Source of the DNA: a bacterium
GTDB taxonomy: Bacteria > Vulcanimicrobiota > Xenobia > Xenobiales > JADMJV01
Direction of reading: 5' to 3'
DNA: 39,787 bases
Assembly (NCBI GenBank): GCA_030149525.1
Contig: JASBRJ010000053.1
Span: 1 to 39,787, forward strand
How positions within the stretch are numbered: position 1 is the stretch's first letter; each line of letters opens with the position of its first letter. Shown here piece by piece: positions 8,155-15,620 of the stretch. The position numbers were made by a program, and so were the translations under genes. The notes beneath the pieces are model-generated. The model did no database searches and was not told the origin of the DNA. It was given only the letters and a program-made list of their open reading frames with translations.

Positions 8155-8625
8155 TTATCCGTTAGTGCCGTCCTTCTTTTTGCTGATTCCGGAGGCGCGG
8201 CGTCTCCAGGCGCGATAGATGGTGGTGATACCAACGCGCATACCGAACTTGTCGTGAATCTCTTGCTGGACTTCATAAACCGAAGCCAGTCCTTGGCGAG
8301 AGCAACAGTATTCGGCTACCTCGCCGGTAAAGCGACGGCCGGGACCGAGCTGCCCAGGAGCACGCTCACGCTTAGGCTTTGTTTTTGTTTTGCCTTTAGC
8401 TTGACGCTTGCGCTCAAGGTAGTCGTTGTAGCAGTCGCGAGAGCAGAACTGGCGACCAACCGCTTTGGGCATAAAGCGGTCTTGGCATCCGACGCAGGTC
8501 TGCTCTTCGAGCGGTCGAGATTCCTCGGCGGAGACTCTCTGGATGGACCAGGAGTCGGCAACACCGGGATCGTTCAGTAGGAGGTCAACAATTTTTTGGG
8601 CTAGTTCAGGCGAAGTCTTACTCAT
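8155..8625 (-). CDS. Cysteine-cluster / helix-turn-helix-like protein of unknown function
   Basis: The preferred ATG at 8625 gives 156 residues beginning MSKTSPELAQ. An in-frame upstream ATG at 8721 would add an unconserved-looking, AT-rich-coded extension. A zinc-ribbon-like cluster CVGC then CSRDC lies at about residues 43-65. A strongly basic linker (KRQAKGKTKTKPKRER) follows. The last 50 residues (VYEVQQEIHDKFGMRVGITTIYRAWRRR) look like a winged-helix or homeodomain-like helix-turn-helix unit. DNA binding is inferred from the basic linker plus the HTH-like region. No family is recognised. The upstream spacer is AT-rich and contains a consensus DnaA box. Confidence 0.65.
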   Translation of the reverse strand: MSKTSPELAQKIVDLLLNDPGVADSWSIQRVSAEESRPLEEQTCVGCQDRFMPKAVGRQFCSRDCYNDYLERKRQAKGKTKTKPKRERAPGQLGPGRRFTGEVAEYCCSRQGLASVYEVQQEIHDKFGMRVGITTIYRAWRRRASGISKKKDGTNG

Positions 8626-8713
8626 TGTAATTGAATAATATTCTAAATAGATCGATCTTCCTTCAAAATGTAGAAATTTTTTCAATAAATAAGATATACA
8701 CATTTCCACATGT

Positions 8714-8722
8714 TTATCCACA
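8714..8722 (+). promoter_or_regulatory. Consensus DnaA box in an AT-rich spacer
   Basis: TTATCCACA is an exact match to the DnaA-box consensus. It overlaps a 13-base palindrome ATCCAC-A-GTGGAT at 8716-8728. The 100 bases to its left are AT-rich. A weaker relative (ATTTCCACA) lies 10 bases upstream. It could be a DnaA regulatory site or an operator for the HTH-like gene. Confidence 0.5.
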
Positions 8723-8763
8723 GTGGATGGTCAAAATCGCACATTTTTTGTGCTAATCATAAG

Positions 8764-8788
8764 AAAAAAAGAGACAGCCGGCCTGTCT
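8764..8788 (-). terminator. Intrinsic terminator after the arrestin-like gene
   Basis: Read on the minus strand, a 6-bp stem AGACAG/CTGTCT with a five-base loop is followed by a run of seven T residues. It lies nine bases beyond the stop of the gene at 8797-9315. Confidence 0.75.
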
Positions 8789-8796
8789 GTCGGTTT

Positions 8797-9315
8797 TTAC
8801 GATTGTCCGTGATCTCGTTTGAGGGGGCCCCAGTCGATGCGAATGAGACTTTGTTCGTGGACAGGGTCGGGGCGGCGATTGATGACGGCAGCCACGCTAT
8901 AAGTGAAGAGTTCCTGACTGTCGTCGGCGAAGAGCAATGAAGCCACCTTTCCTAATCCACCCAGCAGGCCGTTTTTCATCTTCAGATCATCCATGAGATC
9001 CCAAGAGACCTGGAACGGAATGGAAAATTCACAAGAGATTTCCTGGCCCTCCGCAAGAGGCATTGTCTGATTGAGTAGCAGATCGGTACCGAGCACCTCT
9101 CGAAACTTCTCGTGAACCCCGCTCTCCTCGTCCGTCTCAGACCAAGCTTGAACCACTTCCATCTTCACTTCTTCGAGTTCGCAGTCGCGCAAGCCCACTA
9201 TGGTAATTCGACCGTCGATGGTTTTTTGATCGACGGAAAAGCGGGTAGGGCAGTCTATCACAGTGCGGACCGGTGATAATCCTAAGAAATTCTTGACCCT
9301 ATCAGATAAGCTCAC
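8797..9315 (-). CDS. Hypothetical protein, possibly arrestin/Spo0M-like beta-sandwich
   Basis: This 172-residue soluble protein has no signal peptide. The opening VRTVIDCPTRFSVDQKTIDGRITIVG and the later QEISCEFSIPFQVSW resemble the strand pattern of Spo0M/arrestin-fold proteins. In those, an early strand carries V-D-T-V-L and a later one a F-x-I-P turn. The match is by pattern only and is weak. The start is GTG at 9315. It is preceded by a secreted calcium-binding-type gene on the same strand, but there is no evidence of a joint pathway. Confidence 0.5.
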   Translation of the reverse strand: MSLSDRVKNFLGLSPVRTVIDCPTRFSVDQKTIDGRITIVGLRDCELEEVKMEVVQAWSETDEESGVHEKFREVLGTDLLLNQTMPLAEGQEISCEFSIPFQVSWDLMDDLKMKNGLLGGLGKVASLLFADDSQELFTYSVAAVINRRPDPVHEQSLIRIDWGPLKRDHGQS

Positions 9316-9332
9316 TGATAGAGTATAACAGT

Positions 9333-10496
9333 TTAAGTATTCTTCGGCATCACCCTAACGCGGTCCAAAGAGTAACTCTGTGGCCACCAGTCATACATGC
9401 GCTTGCTCTTGCCCTCTTGAACGAAGCTTGCCACAAAGTTGTTGTGCTTGAGGGTGAGTTCGGAGATGTTGAGTGATGTGACCGTTTTGACCTCGCCTTT
9501 TTGAGGGCGGGCGTCGGAGTTGAGGTCGGTCCAGACGCTGAGTCCCTGGAGTTCCTCTCCTGAGATTTTGCCGTCGCCGTTGCTGTCTCGAGTTTTGAGG
9601 TGTTCGAAACCGCTACTGAAGCCGGTGGAGGTTCCGAAGAGGTTGGTTCCATCGATGGAGCCGTCGGAATTAGGGCTGCAGAGGATGCCGTCTTCAGGGC
9701 CGGGCCATTCCATGAGCACGGGGAACTTGTCGCCGTGGAAGTCGAAGAAGGCCAATCGGCTCCTGTCCACTTCCGTGTGAGGGAGCCACTTGCCACCGGA
9801 GGCTTGAATCTGACCGTTGCCATCAAGATCCAACAGCAGCGGGCTGACGGACTGCACGCCGGTGATCGACCATACGGCATAAGACTGGTACTCGGTTGTG
9901 GTGATAGCGTCGATAAATTGGGTGGTGGTGGTGATCTGATTCACGTCCACATTCACATCGGTGGGGCCGATGGCGATCCAAGTTTGATAATTGTTGGGAT
10001 CGCCGATGTAGTCGACTCCGAAGGTGGCCCCGCCGGCATCCACGGTTTGGCTCGTTTCGGTGGACGTTCCGCTCAGAACTTCCTCATAGGATTGGCTCAC
10101 CACGGTTTGTTGAGACTCGGTCTGTTCGTCCTGAACCACGTTATAGGCGTTTCGACGGCCGGGAATGACAGCGAGATCGTAAAGCTGGCTCTTCACCTCC
10201 GAGATGGCGGCGGAAAGCTCGGGGTCGGAGACCGTGAGTTCGATATTCCAATGCTTTGGCGGCGGAATCTTCCCCTTTTTGTTCTCTCTCCAGGCTTCGC
10301 CCACAACTTTCCAGAGTGACTCAAGGATGACGTCGTTGTTGATCTCGTTGATCTGAGTGACGGTATTGGTGGTGGAGGTCACATTGACATTGACATTGGA
10401 ACCGCCGGGAACACCGGCCAGAGCAGGATGAGTGGTCACGGCCAGTGCGCAGACGGCGAGACCTAGTTTGAAATTTTTGAGTGTCTTCTTGGGCAT
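9333..10496 (-). CDS. Exported protein with EF-hand-type calcium-binding repeats
   Basis: This 387-residue protein starts with a Sec signal peptide (MPKKTLKNFKLGLAVCALAV, cleaved near ALA at about residue 27). A Thr/Asn/Val-rich region follows (about 30-50), then an unrecognised middle domain. The C-terminal module (about 215-350) has PLLLDLDGNGQI, DSNGDGKISGEEL and WTDLNSDARPQKGE. This is the order seen in the large RTX-associated and EF-hand surface proteins, where the sequence 'LDLDGDG ... LFG ... DSNGDG ... VWRDANGDG' recurs. Calcium binding and surface or periplasmic location follow from that family. GAGGA upstream of the ATG at 10496 is a good Shine-Dalgarno sequence. Confidence 0.8.
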   Translation of the reverse strand: MPKKTLKNFKLGLAVCALAVTTHPALAGVPGGSNVNVNVTSTTNTVTQINEINNDVILESLWKVVGEAWRENKKGKIPPPKHWNIELTVSDPELSAAISEVKSQLYDLAVIPGRRNAYNVVQDEQTESQQTVVSQSYEEVLSGTSTETSQTVDAGGATFGVDYIGDPNNYQTWIAIGPTDVNVDVNQITTTTQFIDAITTTEYQSYAVWSITGVQSVSPLLLDLDGNGQIQASGGKWLPHTEVDRSRLAFFDFHGDKFPVLMEWPGPEDGILCSPNSDGSIDGTNLFGTSTGFSSGFEHLKTRDSNGDGKISGEELQGLSVWTDLNSDARPQKGEVKTVTSLNISELTLKHNNFVASFVQEGKSKRMYDWWPQSYSLDRVRVMPKNT

Positions 10497-10632
10497 GTCG
10501 GTTCCTCGGTCGCTTTTCCCTCATGATATCGACATACCGTTAAGGGCTAAAGCTCCGCGGGGATACCTATGTTTCACGCCGCTAGTTCATGTGTTTCACG
10601 AGGCAAGCTCGCTGAGTAGCCCGCGGGGTAAC
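10497..10632 (-). other. 136-bp leader with direct repeats and small hairpins
   Basis: The spacer before the EF-hand gene carries, on the minus strand, two copies of CGTGAAACA about 15 bases apart. It also has a CGAG/CTCG hairpin and GC-rich segments with CCCCGCGG at both ends. It could be a structured 5' UTR or an operator pair. I do not match it to a known riboswitch. Confidence 0.3.
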
Positions 10633-11280
10633 TTAAATGGAGAGAGTGGTAATTTCTAGGGGGCTGCGAGCTCCCATGATGGTGCCTCGAAAACGAAAGT
10701 AGGCGCTGGCGAAATACGGGTGATTCCGCACTTCCTGCCAGAATTCGTTGTATTCCCTCAAGCAGGTGAACTGAATGAGAAGATAATCCGTGTATTCGTC
10801 GGTCCAGGCGTCGGCGTCGAGCCAACGGACATCGATCTTCTGACCCCAGTTGTCCACAACATTGATCAGTTCACCCATCAGGGACTGTTTCTCCTGAATG
10901 GCCAGAGAGAACCACTTATCGGTGAGGGATAGCTTCACCAAAGAACAGTAGTCGTGCCCGCCCGGTTTAAGTTCGTTGTCGACTTTGCGATCCACTCCCA
11001 GAGCAATATCGATGACCTTGGCGTAAGTTTCCAAAAGAGGCTGCTTATTCAGTCGGTTCCAGAATTTCTGATAATCATCTAGAGAATCGAAATTGCAGAC
11101 CAAGAAATAGGCGATTCCCGGATGCCAGGGTTGGGAGTTGTAGGCACATACATCGACGCGTTTGTAACCCGCCAGAAAGCTGAAAAACTCCTTGAGAAGG
11201 CTTTCGGAACCCTGTGGAGTCAGTTCTTCCCAGGCCGGCGAGAGTGTGAGTTGGATAACCGTGGTGAGGGTATTTGACAC
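10633..11280 (-). CDS. Tandem darcynin-like protein (duplicated ferredoxin-like fold)
   Basis: The 215-residue product appears to contain two copies of a roughly 105-residue unit. Each has an opening LTLSPAWEEL or LSLTDKWFSL, a central strand (KRVDVCAYNSQPW or QKIDVRWLDADAW), then LDDYQKFWNRLNKQPLLETY or LREYNEFWQEVRNHPYFASAY. The second copy follows the darcynin pattern well, with 'V.LRWLDAEAW', an acidic/Tyr helix, and 'NHPYF' followed by a strand. Darcynins are small proteins of unknown function with a dimeric alpha/beta-barrel fold. A duplicated form would be a pseudo-dimer in one chain. The start is GTG at 11280, without a clear Shine-Dalgarno sequence. Confidence 0.6.
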   Translation of the reverse strand: MSNTLTTVIQLTLSPAWEELTPQGSESLLKEFFSFLAGYKRVDVCAYNSQPWHPGIAYFLVCNFDSLDDYQKFWNRLNKQPLLETYAKVIDIALGVDRKVDNELKPGGHDYCSLVKLSLTDKWFSLAIQEKQSLMGELINVVDNWGQKIDVRWLDADAWTDEYTDYLLIQFTCLREYNEFWQEVRNHPYFASAYFRFRGTIMGARSPLEITTLSI

Positions 11281-11313
11281 AGGAGAGTCTTTGTCGCCCT
11301 CCGGTGGCTACCT

Positions 11314-14300
11314 TCAGAATTTTACGGCCATCAAGGAAAAGTCATCTGTGATCTTTTCACGGGTGAACTTTCGAATGCGACTGTAAAGCCGATTGACCAG
11401 GCGTTGGGCGGAATTACCCTCGTGCTGCTCAACGATCTCTTTGATTCTTTCCAGGCCGAAGAACTCCCCGGAGGGGGAGCGAGCTTCGGTGAGTCCATCG
11501 GTGTAAAGGAGAATCCAGGAATCTTTGCTCAACTTGACCGACTTCTGTTCGAACTCAGCATCTTCCCAAGCTCCGATCATGATCCCGTCAGCCTCTAGAA
11601 GGGAGGCCTCATCGTCTTTACTGTGCCAGAAAAGGGGCTGCTCATGACCTGCACAGGCGTAATCCAGGGTCAACTCTTTCAAATTCGCCTCAGCATAGAA
11701 CACGGTGACCGCTCGAGTCATCTCTGAGGAACTCAGAATGTGCTTATTGAGCATGGTGAGAATCTCCGACGGACCATAACCGGCGGTGGCATAACTTCGA
11801 ATCACATGCTTTGCTCGGATGGTCTGAATGGCCGCTTCGGGACCCTTTCCGGAGACGTCGGCGATCACGAAGGCGCACTTCTGCTGCCCGAGAGGAATGA
11901 GATCATAGTAGTCGCCGGAGAGATCCTGGGAGGGGATGAAACGATGGCCGATGGTGAGATTTTTAAAGTGCATCCGCTCATCGGGGATAAGTGAGCTGCG
12001 CAGAAGCTCGGTCACTCGCTCCTTATCGGCAAAGAGTCGCGCGTTCTCAATAGCCACAGCGGCCTGTCCGCAAAGGGTGCTCAGAAGGCTCAATTGGGCC
12101 GGGGTATGATCCACATATTCCTGATAGTAAACGTTGATCAACCCTATGATATTTCCGCGGGTTTTGATCGGTACGGAAAGACCGGTTTTGATAATGGTCT
12201 CGGGATCGGTGATGGGGATCGGCTTCTCTTCGTGATATACCAGGGTTTGCCCCGTCTTGACGGCCACTCCGGCAGGCCCCTCCCCCACCGCGATAGTTTC
12301 CTTGTGTTGCTCGGGCTCAAGACCTTTGATCGCCTTCAGCTTGAGGTGGTTTCCCTCTTTGAGCATGAGCACACAGGCTTCCGCGTTGAGAATGGTACGA
12401 ACATGATAGACGATCTCTTCCAGGACTCGGCTCAATTGGAGAGTTGAGGTGACCGCCTTACTGACCTCGAACAGCGTCCCCAGTTCATTCATCTTGAACC
12501 GGATCATCCCATGGAGGCGAGCGTTGTCGACAGCGATGGCAGCCTGGTTTGCGAAGCCTTTGATCAGTCTTATCTCTTGTTGGCGGAATCGGATCTTCGG
12601 AGGGACGAAGCAGTTGAGGACACCGACCATTCGCTTTTTGGCGATCAACGGAACGGATAAAAGACCGCCAAATCCGTGAGTGATGAGCTCTTGACGAACC
12701 GCGATATCGGTATCTTCTTGATCGATATAGTGAGCGTGCGGCTTTTTCGTTTCCACACTGGTTTTGGCCATCCGGGCTTGAAAGCTTGGTTGCTGGAAAG
12801 CTTCGTCGTTGGGTCCGCTCGTCTCAATGCGGAAACTCTCGCCGGTTTCGTCGAGCACGAGTAACGCACATGAGACCGAGTCCAATAGCTCCACCGCCTG
12901 ATCCACGATAAGACGGATCACCCGAGGCAAGCTCAGAGTTCCGGTGATAGCGGTAGAGACCTGATAGAGGGCTTTAAGAGGACCGAGATTTTCTTGCAAT
13001 TTTTGAATGAGAGAGGCTCTCTGGATAGCGTTTGCCAGTTGGAGACTGAGGGTCAGGAGTTGCCTGACATTGGCCGGGGCGAAGTGGTGCGCTCCTTTGG
13101 AAGAATCGAGAAAGATCAGGCCCAGCAATCGGTCCTGAGACTTCAGGGGAAGCACCAGACTGGCATAGCTGGGCAAAAGCTTGGTGAATTTGTAGAAACC
13201 CGATTTGGCATCGGGTGCCGTTTCAAAGTGGATCGGTGTACCCTGAAAAAGTCGCTTCTTGTTCTTAGCGGAAAGCTGAGAGATGGAGAGTTGAAAAGTG
13301 CTGAAAAACTGTTCCTGATCATAGGACAGTCCGGCCGCAGACGCCACGGCAAAGAACGACTTCCGGCTGTCTTTGAGCAGCACGATACAGCGATCAACTC
13401 CTGCCAGTCGAGTGAAGACCTCGGTGGCGGAACTGAGGATGTCGTCGAGTTCCTGAGCTTCTTCGATTGTTCTCGCCGCTTGATAGAGAGCGGTGGCTTC
13501 TCGGGCTCTTTCTTGTTCCCATTCAAAGATCTGGGCATTCTCGATGGCCATGGCGGCCTGGTCGGCGAACTGCCGCAGCGTTTTGACCACCTCATAGGGC
13601 AGTTCTTTGGCGTCTCGCTCTAGACTGAGCAGCGCTTTGAGACGACCGTGACGGGCGATAGGAAGAAAGAGATGACCGGTGTCTTTAGGCTGCGCATTGC
13701 GTTGCAGACTGAAGTGGTGGACTTCTTCCTGGCCCTCGATGAGACGGATAGAGCCCTGGTGGGCTTGAACCAGTTTGGCGGAAACCTCGAGAATCAGACG
13801 GGAAAGATCTTCCAGGTTAAGAGCGGTGGTGAGAGCCGCGCCCACCTCGACAAGACTTGCCTGCTGGGGAAACGGTTCGGAGGAGGAAACGGTCTGGTTC
13901 CCTGTACCGTTCTGACTCTGGCGAAGAGCCGCCCCGCGGAGATGGAAAAGAAGCTCGGTGAGGTGAGCTTGAGGGAAAACTTCTTCCGGCGATTGGCGAG
14001 ATTCGTCGAAAAGGGCCACCACGGAAAGCTCGACCGGAGCTTCGGGAAGGGATCTTACAGGGAAGAGGAGCCCTCGCCCCGTCTTGATACCCAGCATCCG
14101 TCGAATCTTGATGTGGACTTCTTCGGGCAACTCGCAAGCGGCGCAACAGGTGGAGCCTTGCTGCTCAAGAGTTCGAACGATGATTTCCACTTCGGGGTTG
14201 GGTTTGGAACTTGTGCCAATAACGGCGTTAGCTTGCGGTATAGGGCGGTATGCCAGCAAAACACCCAAACAGCCGTCTATACGGCTCTGAAATTCGTGTG

Positions 14301-14385
14301 CGAGACGGCAAAGAAGTTCCTCGAGGGGAAGAACTTCCTGAAAATGTGCTAGTATTTCCGCTGAGTATAGAGTGGGGCTAAGCAA
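11314..14385 (-). CDS. Multi-GAF PP2C-type (SpoIIE/RsbU) serine phosphatase
   Basis: This is a 1023-residue signalling protein. I count about five GAF or GAF-like sensory modules (about 20-160, 180-290, 300-455, 470-620 and 630-785), most starting with a helix such as LYQVSTAITGTLSLPRVI. A C-terminal SpoIIE/RsbU phosphatase domain follows at about 810-1023. Metal-binding Asp residues are visible in SGDYYD, ADVSGKG, TDGLTEA and DDFSLM. Such phosphatases usually dephosphorylate an anti-anti-sigma factor in a partner switch. No anti-sigma kinase or STAS gene is adjacent. No membrane segment is seen, so the sensor is cytoplasmic. The start is a TTG at 14385, and no ATG is available close by. Confidence 0.93.
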   Translation of the reverse strand: MLSPTLYSAEILAHFQEVLPLEELLCRLAHEFQSRIDGCLGVLLAYRPIPQANAVIGTSSKPNPEVEIIVRTLEQQGSTCCAACELPEEVHIKIRRMLGIKTGRGLLFPVRSLPEAPVELSVVALFDESRQSPEEVFPQAHLTELLFHLRGAALRQSQNGTGNQTVSSSEPFPQQASLVEVGAALTTALNLEDLSRLILEVSAKLVQAHQGSIRLIEGQEEVHHFSLQRNAQPKDTGHLFLPIARHGRLKALLSLERDAKELPYEVVKTLRQFADQAAMAIENAQIFEWEQERAREATALYQAARTIEEAQELDDILSSATEVFTRLAGVDRCIVLLKDSRKSFFAVASAAGLSYDQEQFFSTFQLSISQLSAKNKKRLFQGTPIHFETAPDAKSGFYKFTKLLPSYASLVLPLKSQDRLLGLIFLDSSKGAHHFAPANVRQLLTLSLQLANAIQRASLIQKLQENLGPLKALYQVSTAITGTLSLPRVIRLIVDQAVELLDSVSCALLVLDETGESFRIETSGPNDEAFQQPSFQARMAKTSVETKKPHAHYIDQEDTDIAVRQELITHGFGGLLSVPLIAKKRMVGVLNCFVPPKIRFRQQEIRLIKGFANQAAIAVDNARLHGMIRFKMNELGTLFEVSKAVTSTLQLSRVLEEIVYHVRTILNAEACVLMLKEGNHLKLKAIKGLEPEQHKETIAVGEGPAGVAVKTGQTLVYHEEKPIPITDPETIIKTGLSVPIKTRGNIIGLINVYYQEYVDHTPAQLSLLSTLCGQAAVAIENARLFADKERVTELLRSSLIPDERMHFKNLTIGHRFIPSQDLSGDYYDLIPLGQQKCAFVIADVSGKGPEAAIQTIRAKHVIRSYATAGYGPSEILTMLNKHILSSSEMTRAVTVFYAEANLKELTLDYACAGHEQPLFWHSKDDEASLLEADGIMIGAWEDAEFEQKSVKLSKDSWILLYTDGLTEARSPSGEFFGLERIKEIVEQHEGNSAQRLVNRLYSRIRKFTREKITDDFSLMAVKF

Positions 14386-14481
14386 GACTAGCTAATTCTT
14401 CTAAGTTGCGATGCAAAGTGGAGGTCGAGTCTTACTGTTCACTCTACTGGCTAACCAGCAGGCCCCCCGGCTTCGGCGTCG

Positions 14482-14559
14482 TTAGTTGGTCACGCCGCGA
14501 TAGTGCAGAAGAATCTCGATAAACTTCGTGTTCTCAATGAGTACAATATCTTGTTTCAT
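14482..14559 (-). CDS. Possible 25-residue small ORF
   Basis: In the spacer between the phosphatase gene and the gene at 14645, an ATG at 14559 opens a 25-codon frame beginning MKQDIVLIENTKF and ending GVTN. CCGAGG lies just upstream as a weak ribosome-binding site. There is no family match, and the length is compatible with chance. Confidence 0.22.
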   Translation of the reverse strand: MKQDIVLIENTKFIEILLHYRGVTN

Positions 14560-14644
14560 AGGGCCTCGGGTTTTCGAAATATCCTTTCAATTCTATCACA
14601 AGTCATTCTATTTGTCGATAGAAAATCTTGCCTGAATTGAGGAA

Positions 14645-14956
14645 TTAATGTGGATTAGAGAGACTGAGAGACCAGTACTGTTCGCTGTCCATCACCGAGG
14701 GGTAGTGAATCAGGGCCATATTCACCAAAACTTCGTATTCCAGGAGAATTTCGGTGAGACGTTTGTGGAGGGGATCGTCGATGGTGGGCTCCAGCTCGCG
14801 CAACATGTGGATGATCCGGTTCTCTTGTTCGAGGATCTCTTCAGCTGTGATCTGGCTGTCCTCAATATATTTCTTCCAGCCCTCGTGGTGATCCAGAAAG
14901 CCTTCTCTCAGAAGGTCTAAACCTCGACCGTCGAACCAACCATCTCTATCTGACAT
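14645..14956 (-). CDS. Small acidic helical protein of unknown function
   Basis: The 103-residue product, starting at the ATG at 14956, begins MSDRDGWFDGRGLDLL. That start has a strong GGAGAAAAG ribosome-binding site immediately upstream, so the longer frame is rejected. The body is predicted helical, with QITAEEILEQENRIIHMLRELEP at about 48-70 and a second helix LHKRLTEILLEYEVLVNMALIHY. No membrane segment, Cys cluster or known motif is seen. It stands alone, divergent from the FolT-like gene. Confidence 0.6.
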   Translation of the reverse strand: MSDRDGWFDGRGLDLLREGFLDHHEGWKKYIEDSQITAEEILEQENRIIHMLRELEPTIDDPLHKRLTEILLEYEVLVNMALIHYPSVMDSEQYWSLSLSNPH

Positions 14957-15037
14957 CTTTTCTCCTTCTCCAAGTGTTTGGAAGATCTGCACCCTTGGGT
15001 TGCGGGGTTCTTCCGTATCGACGCGAAATCTCTTGCC

Positions 15038-15613
15038 ATGAAGACCAGCACATCCGCTTTGCGAATTGCCGTGGCTGCCATGTTGGTGGCCTTGAGCTTC
15101 GTGACCTCGTTGCTGCCCAGTTTACCTGGTCCCATCACTAAGTTTAACGGGTTTCCTCTCCTCTTGGGGGGGCTACTGGTGGGGCCGAGAACGGGTTTTG
15201 CCGTGGGATGCATAGCCGATCTCTTAGGGTTCATGGTCAGGCCTACGGGGCCGTTTTTTCCAGGCTTCACCCTCACTCAAGGTCTTACCGCGCTCATCCC
15301 CGCTCTCTTTGCCCAAAATGTTGATCCCTTGACCTGGCGTCGCCCGAAGACGGAGGAGAAAGAGGTAGGGTCGGTCGGTGTCTACTTCAGACTTGTGGCC
15401 ATCTTCGGAGTGACCCAGGCTATTACTTCGGTTTTGATGGTGAGCTACTTTACCTCAAAGATGGTGCAAGGGACCCCCTTCGGAATAGAGCTTTTCAATA
15501 GGACCCTGGCCCAACTCACCCATGTTCCGGTCTACGCGTTTATGGCTCTTGCGGTTTTACGCGCTCTGGCCGAGACCGATCTCTATCCCAGGCTCCTCAA
15601 GGCCAGAAAGTAA
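15038..15613 (+). CDS. FolT-like S component of an ECF vitamin transporter
   Basis: This 191-residue integral membrane protein has about five or six hydrophobic segments. The segment order and the motifs GPITKFNGFPLLLGGLLVGP, GCIADLLGF and the characteristic PTGPFFPGFTLTQGLTALIP match the folate-family ECF S components (FolT). These bind the vitamin and partner with a shared energising module. No EcfT or ATPase genes are nearby, as expected for a group II ECF system in which that module is encoded elsewhere. The ATG at 15038 is chosen over the TTG at 14978, because it opens directly on the first membrane segment and the longer frame adds an unrelated extension. Confidence 0.75.
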   Translation: MKTSTSALRIAVAAMLVALSFVTSLLPSLPGPITKFNGFPLLLGGLLVGPRTGFAVGCIADLLGFMVRPTGPFFPGFTLTQGLTALIPALFAQNVDPLTWRRPKTEEKEVGSVGVYFRLVAIFGVTQAITSVLMVSYFTSKMVQGTPFGIELFNRTLAQLTHVPVYAFMALAVLRALAETDLYPRLLKARK

Positions 15614-15620
15614 CGACCCC

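Noticed and set aside
7723-8580. Open frame of 285 codons on the plus strand
   Set aside because: It runs antisense through the SprA-related and Cys-cluster genes, which both have recognisable motifs. Its own translation has no motif.
6374-8722. Replication origin
   Set aside because: Only one exact DnaA box and one near match are seen, 2.3 kb apart, with no dense cluster. dnaA is not in the window.
10497-10632. Known riboswitch upstream of the EF-hand gene
   Set aside because: The repeats and small hairpins do not fit the conserved cores of c-di-GMP, cobalamin or other riboswitches I know.
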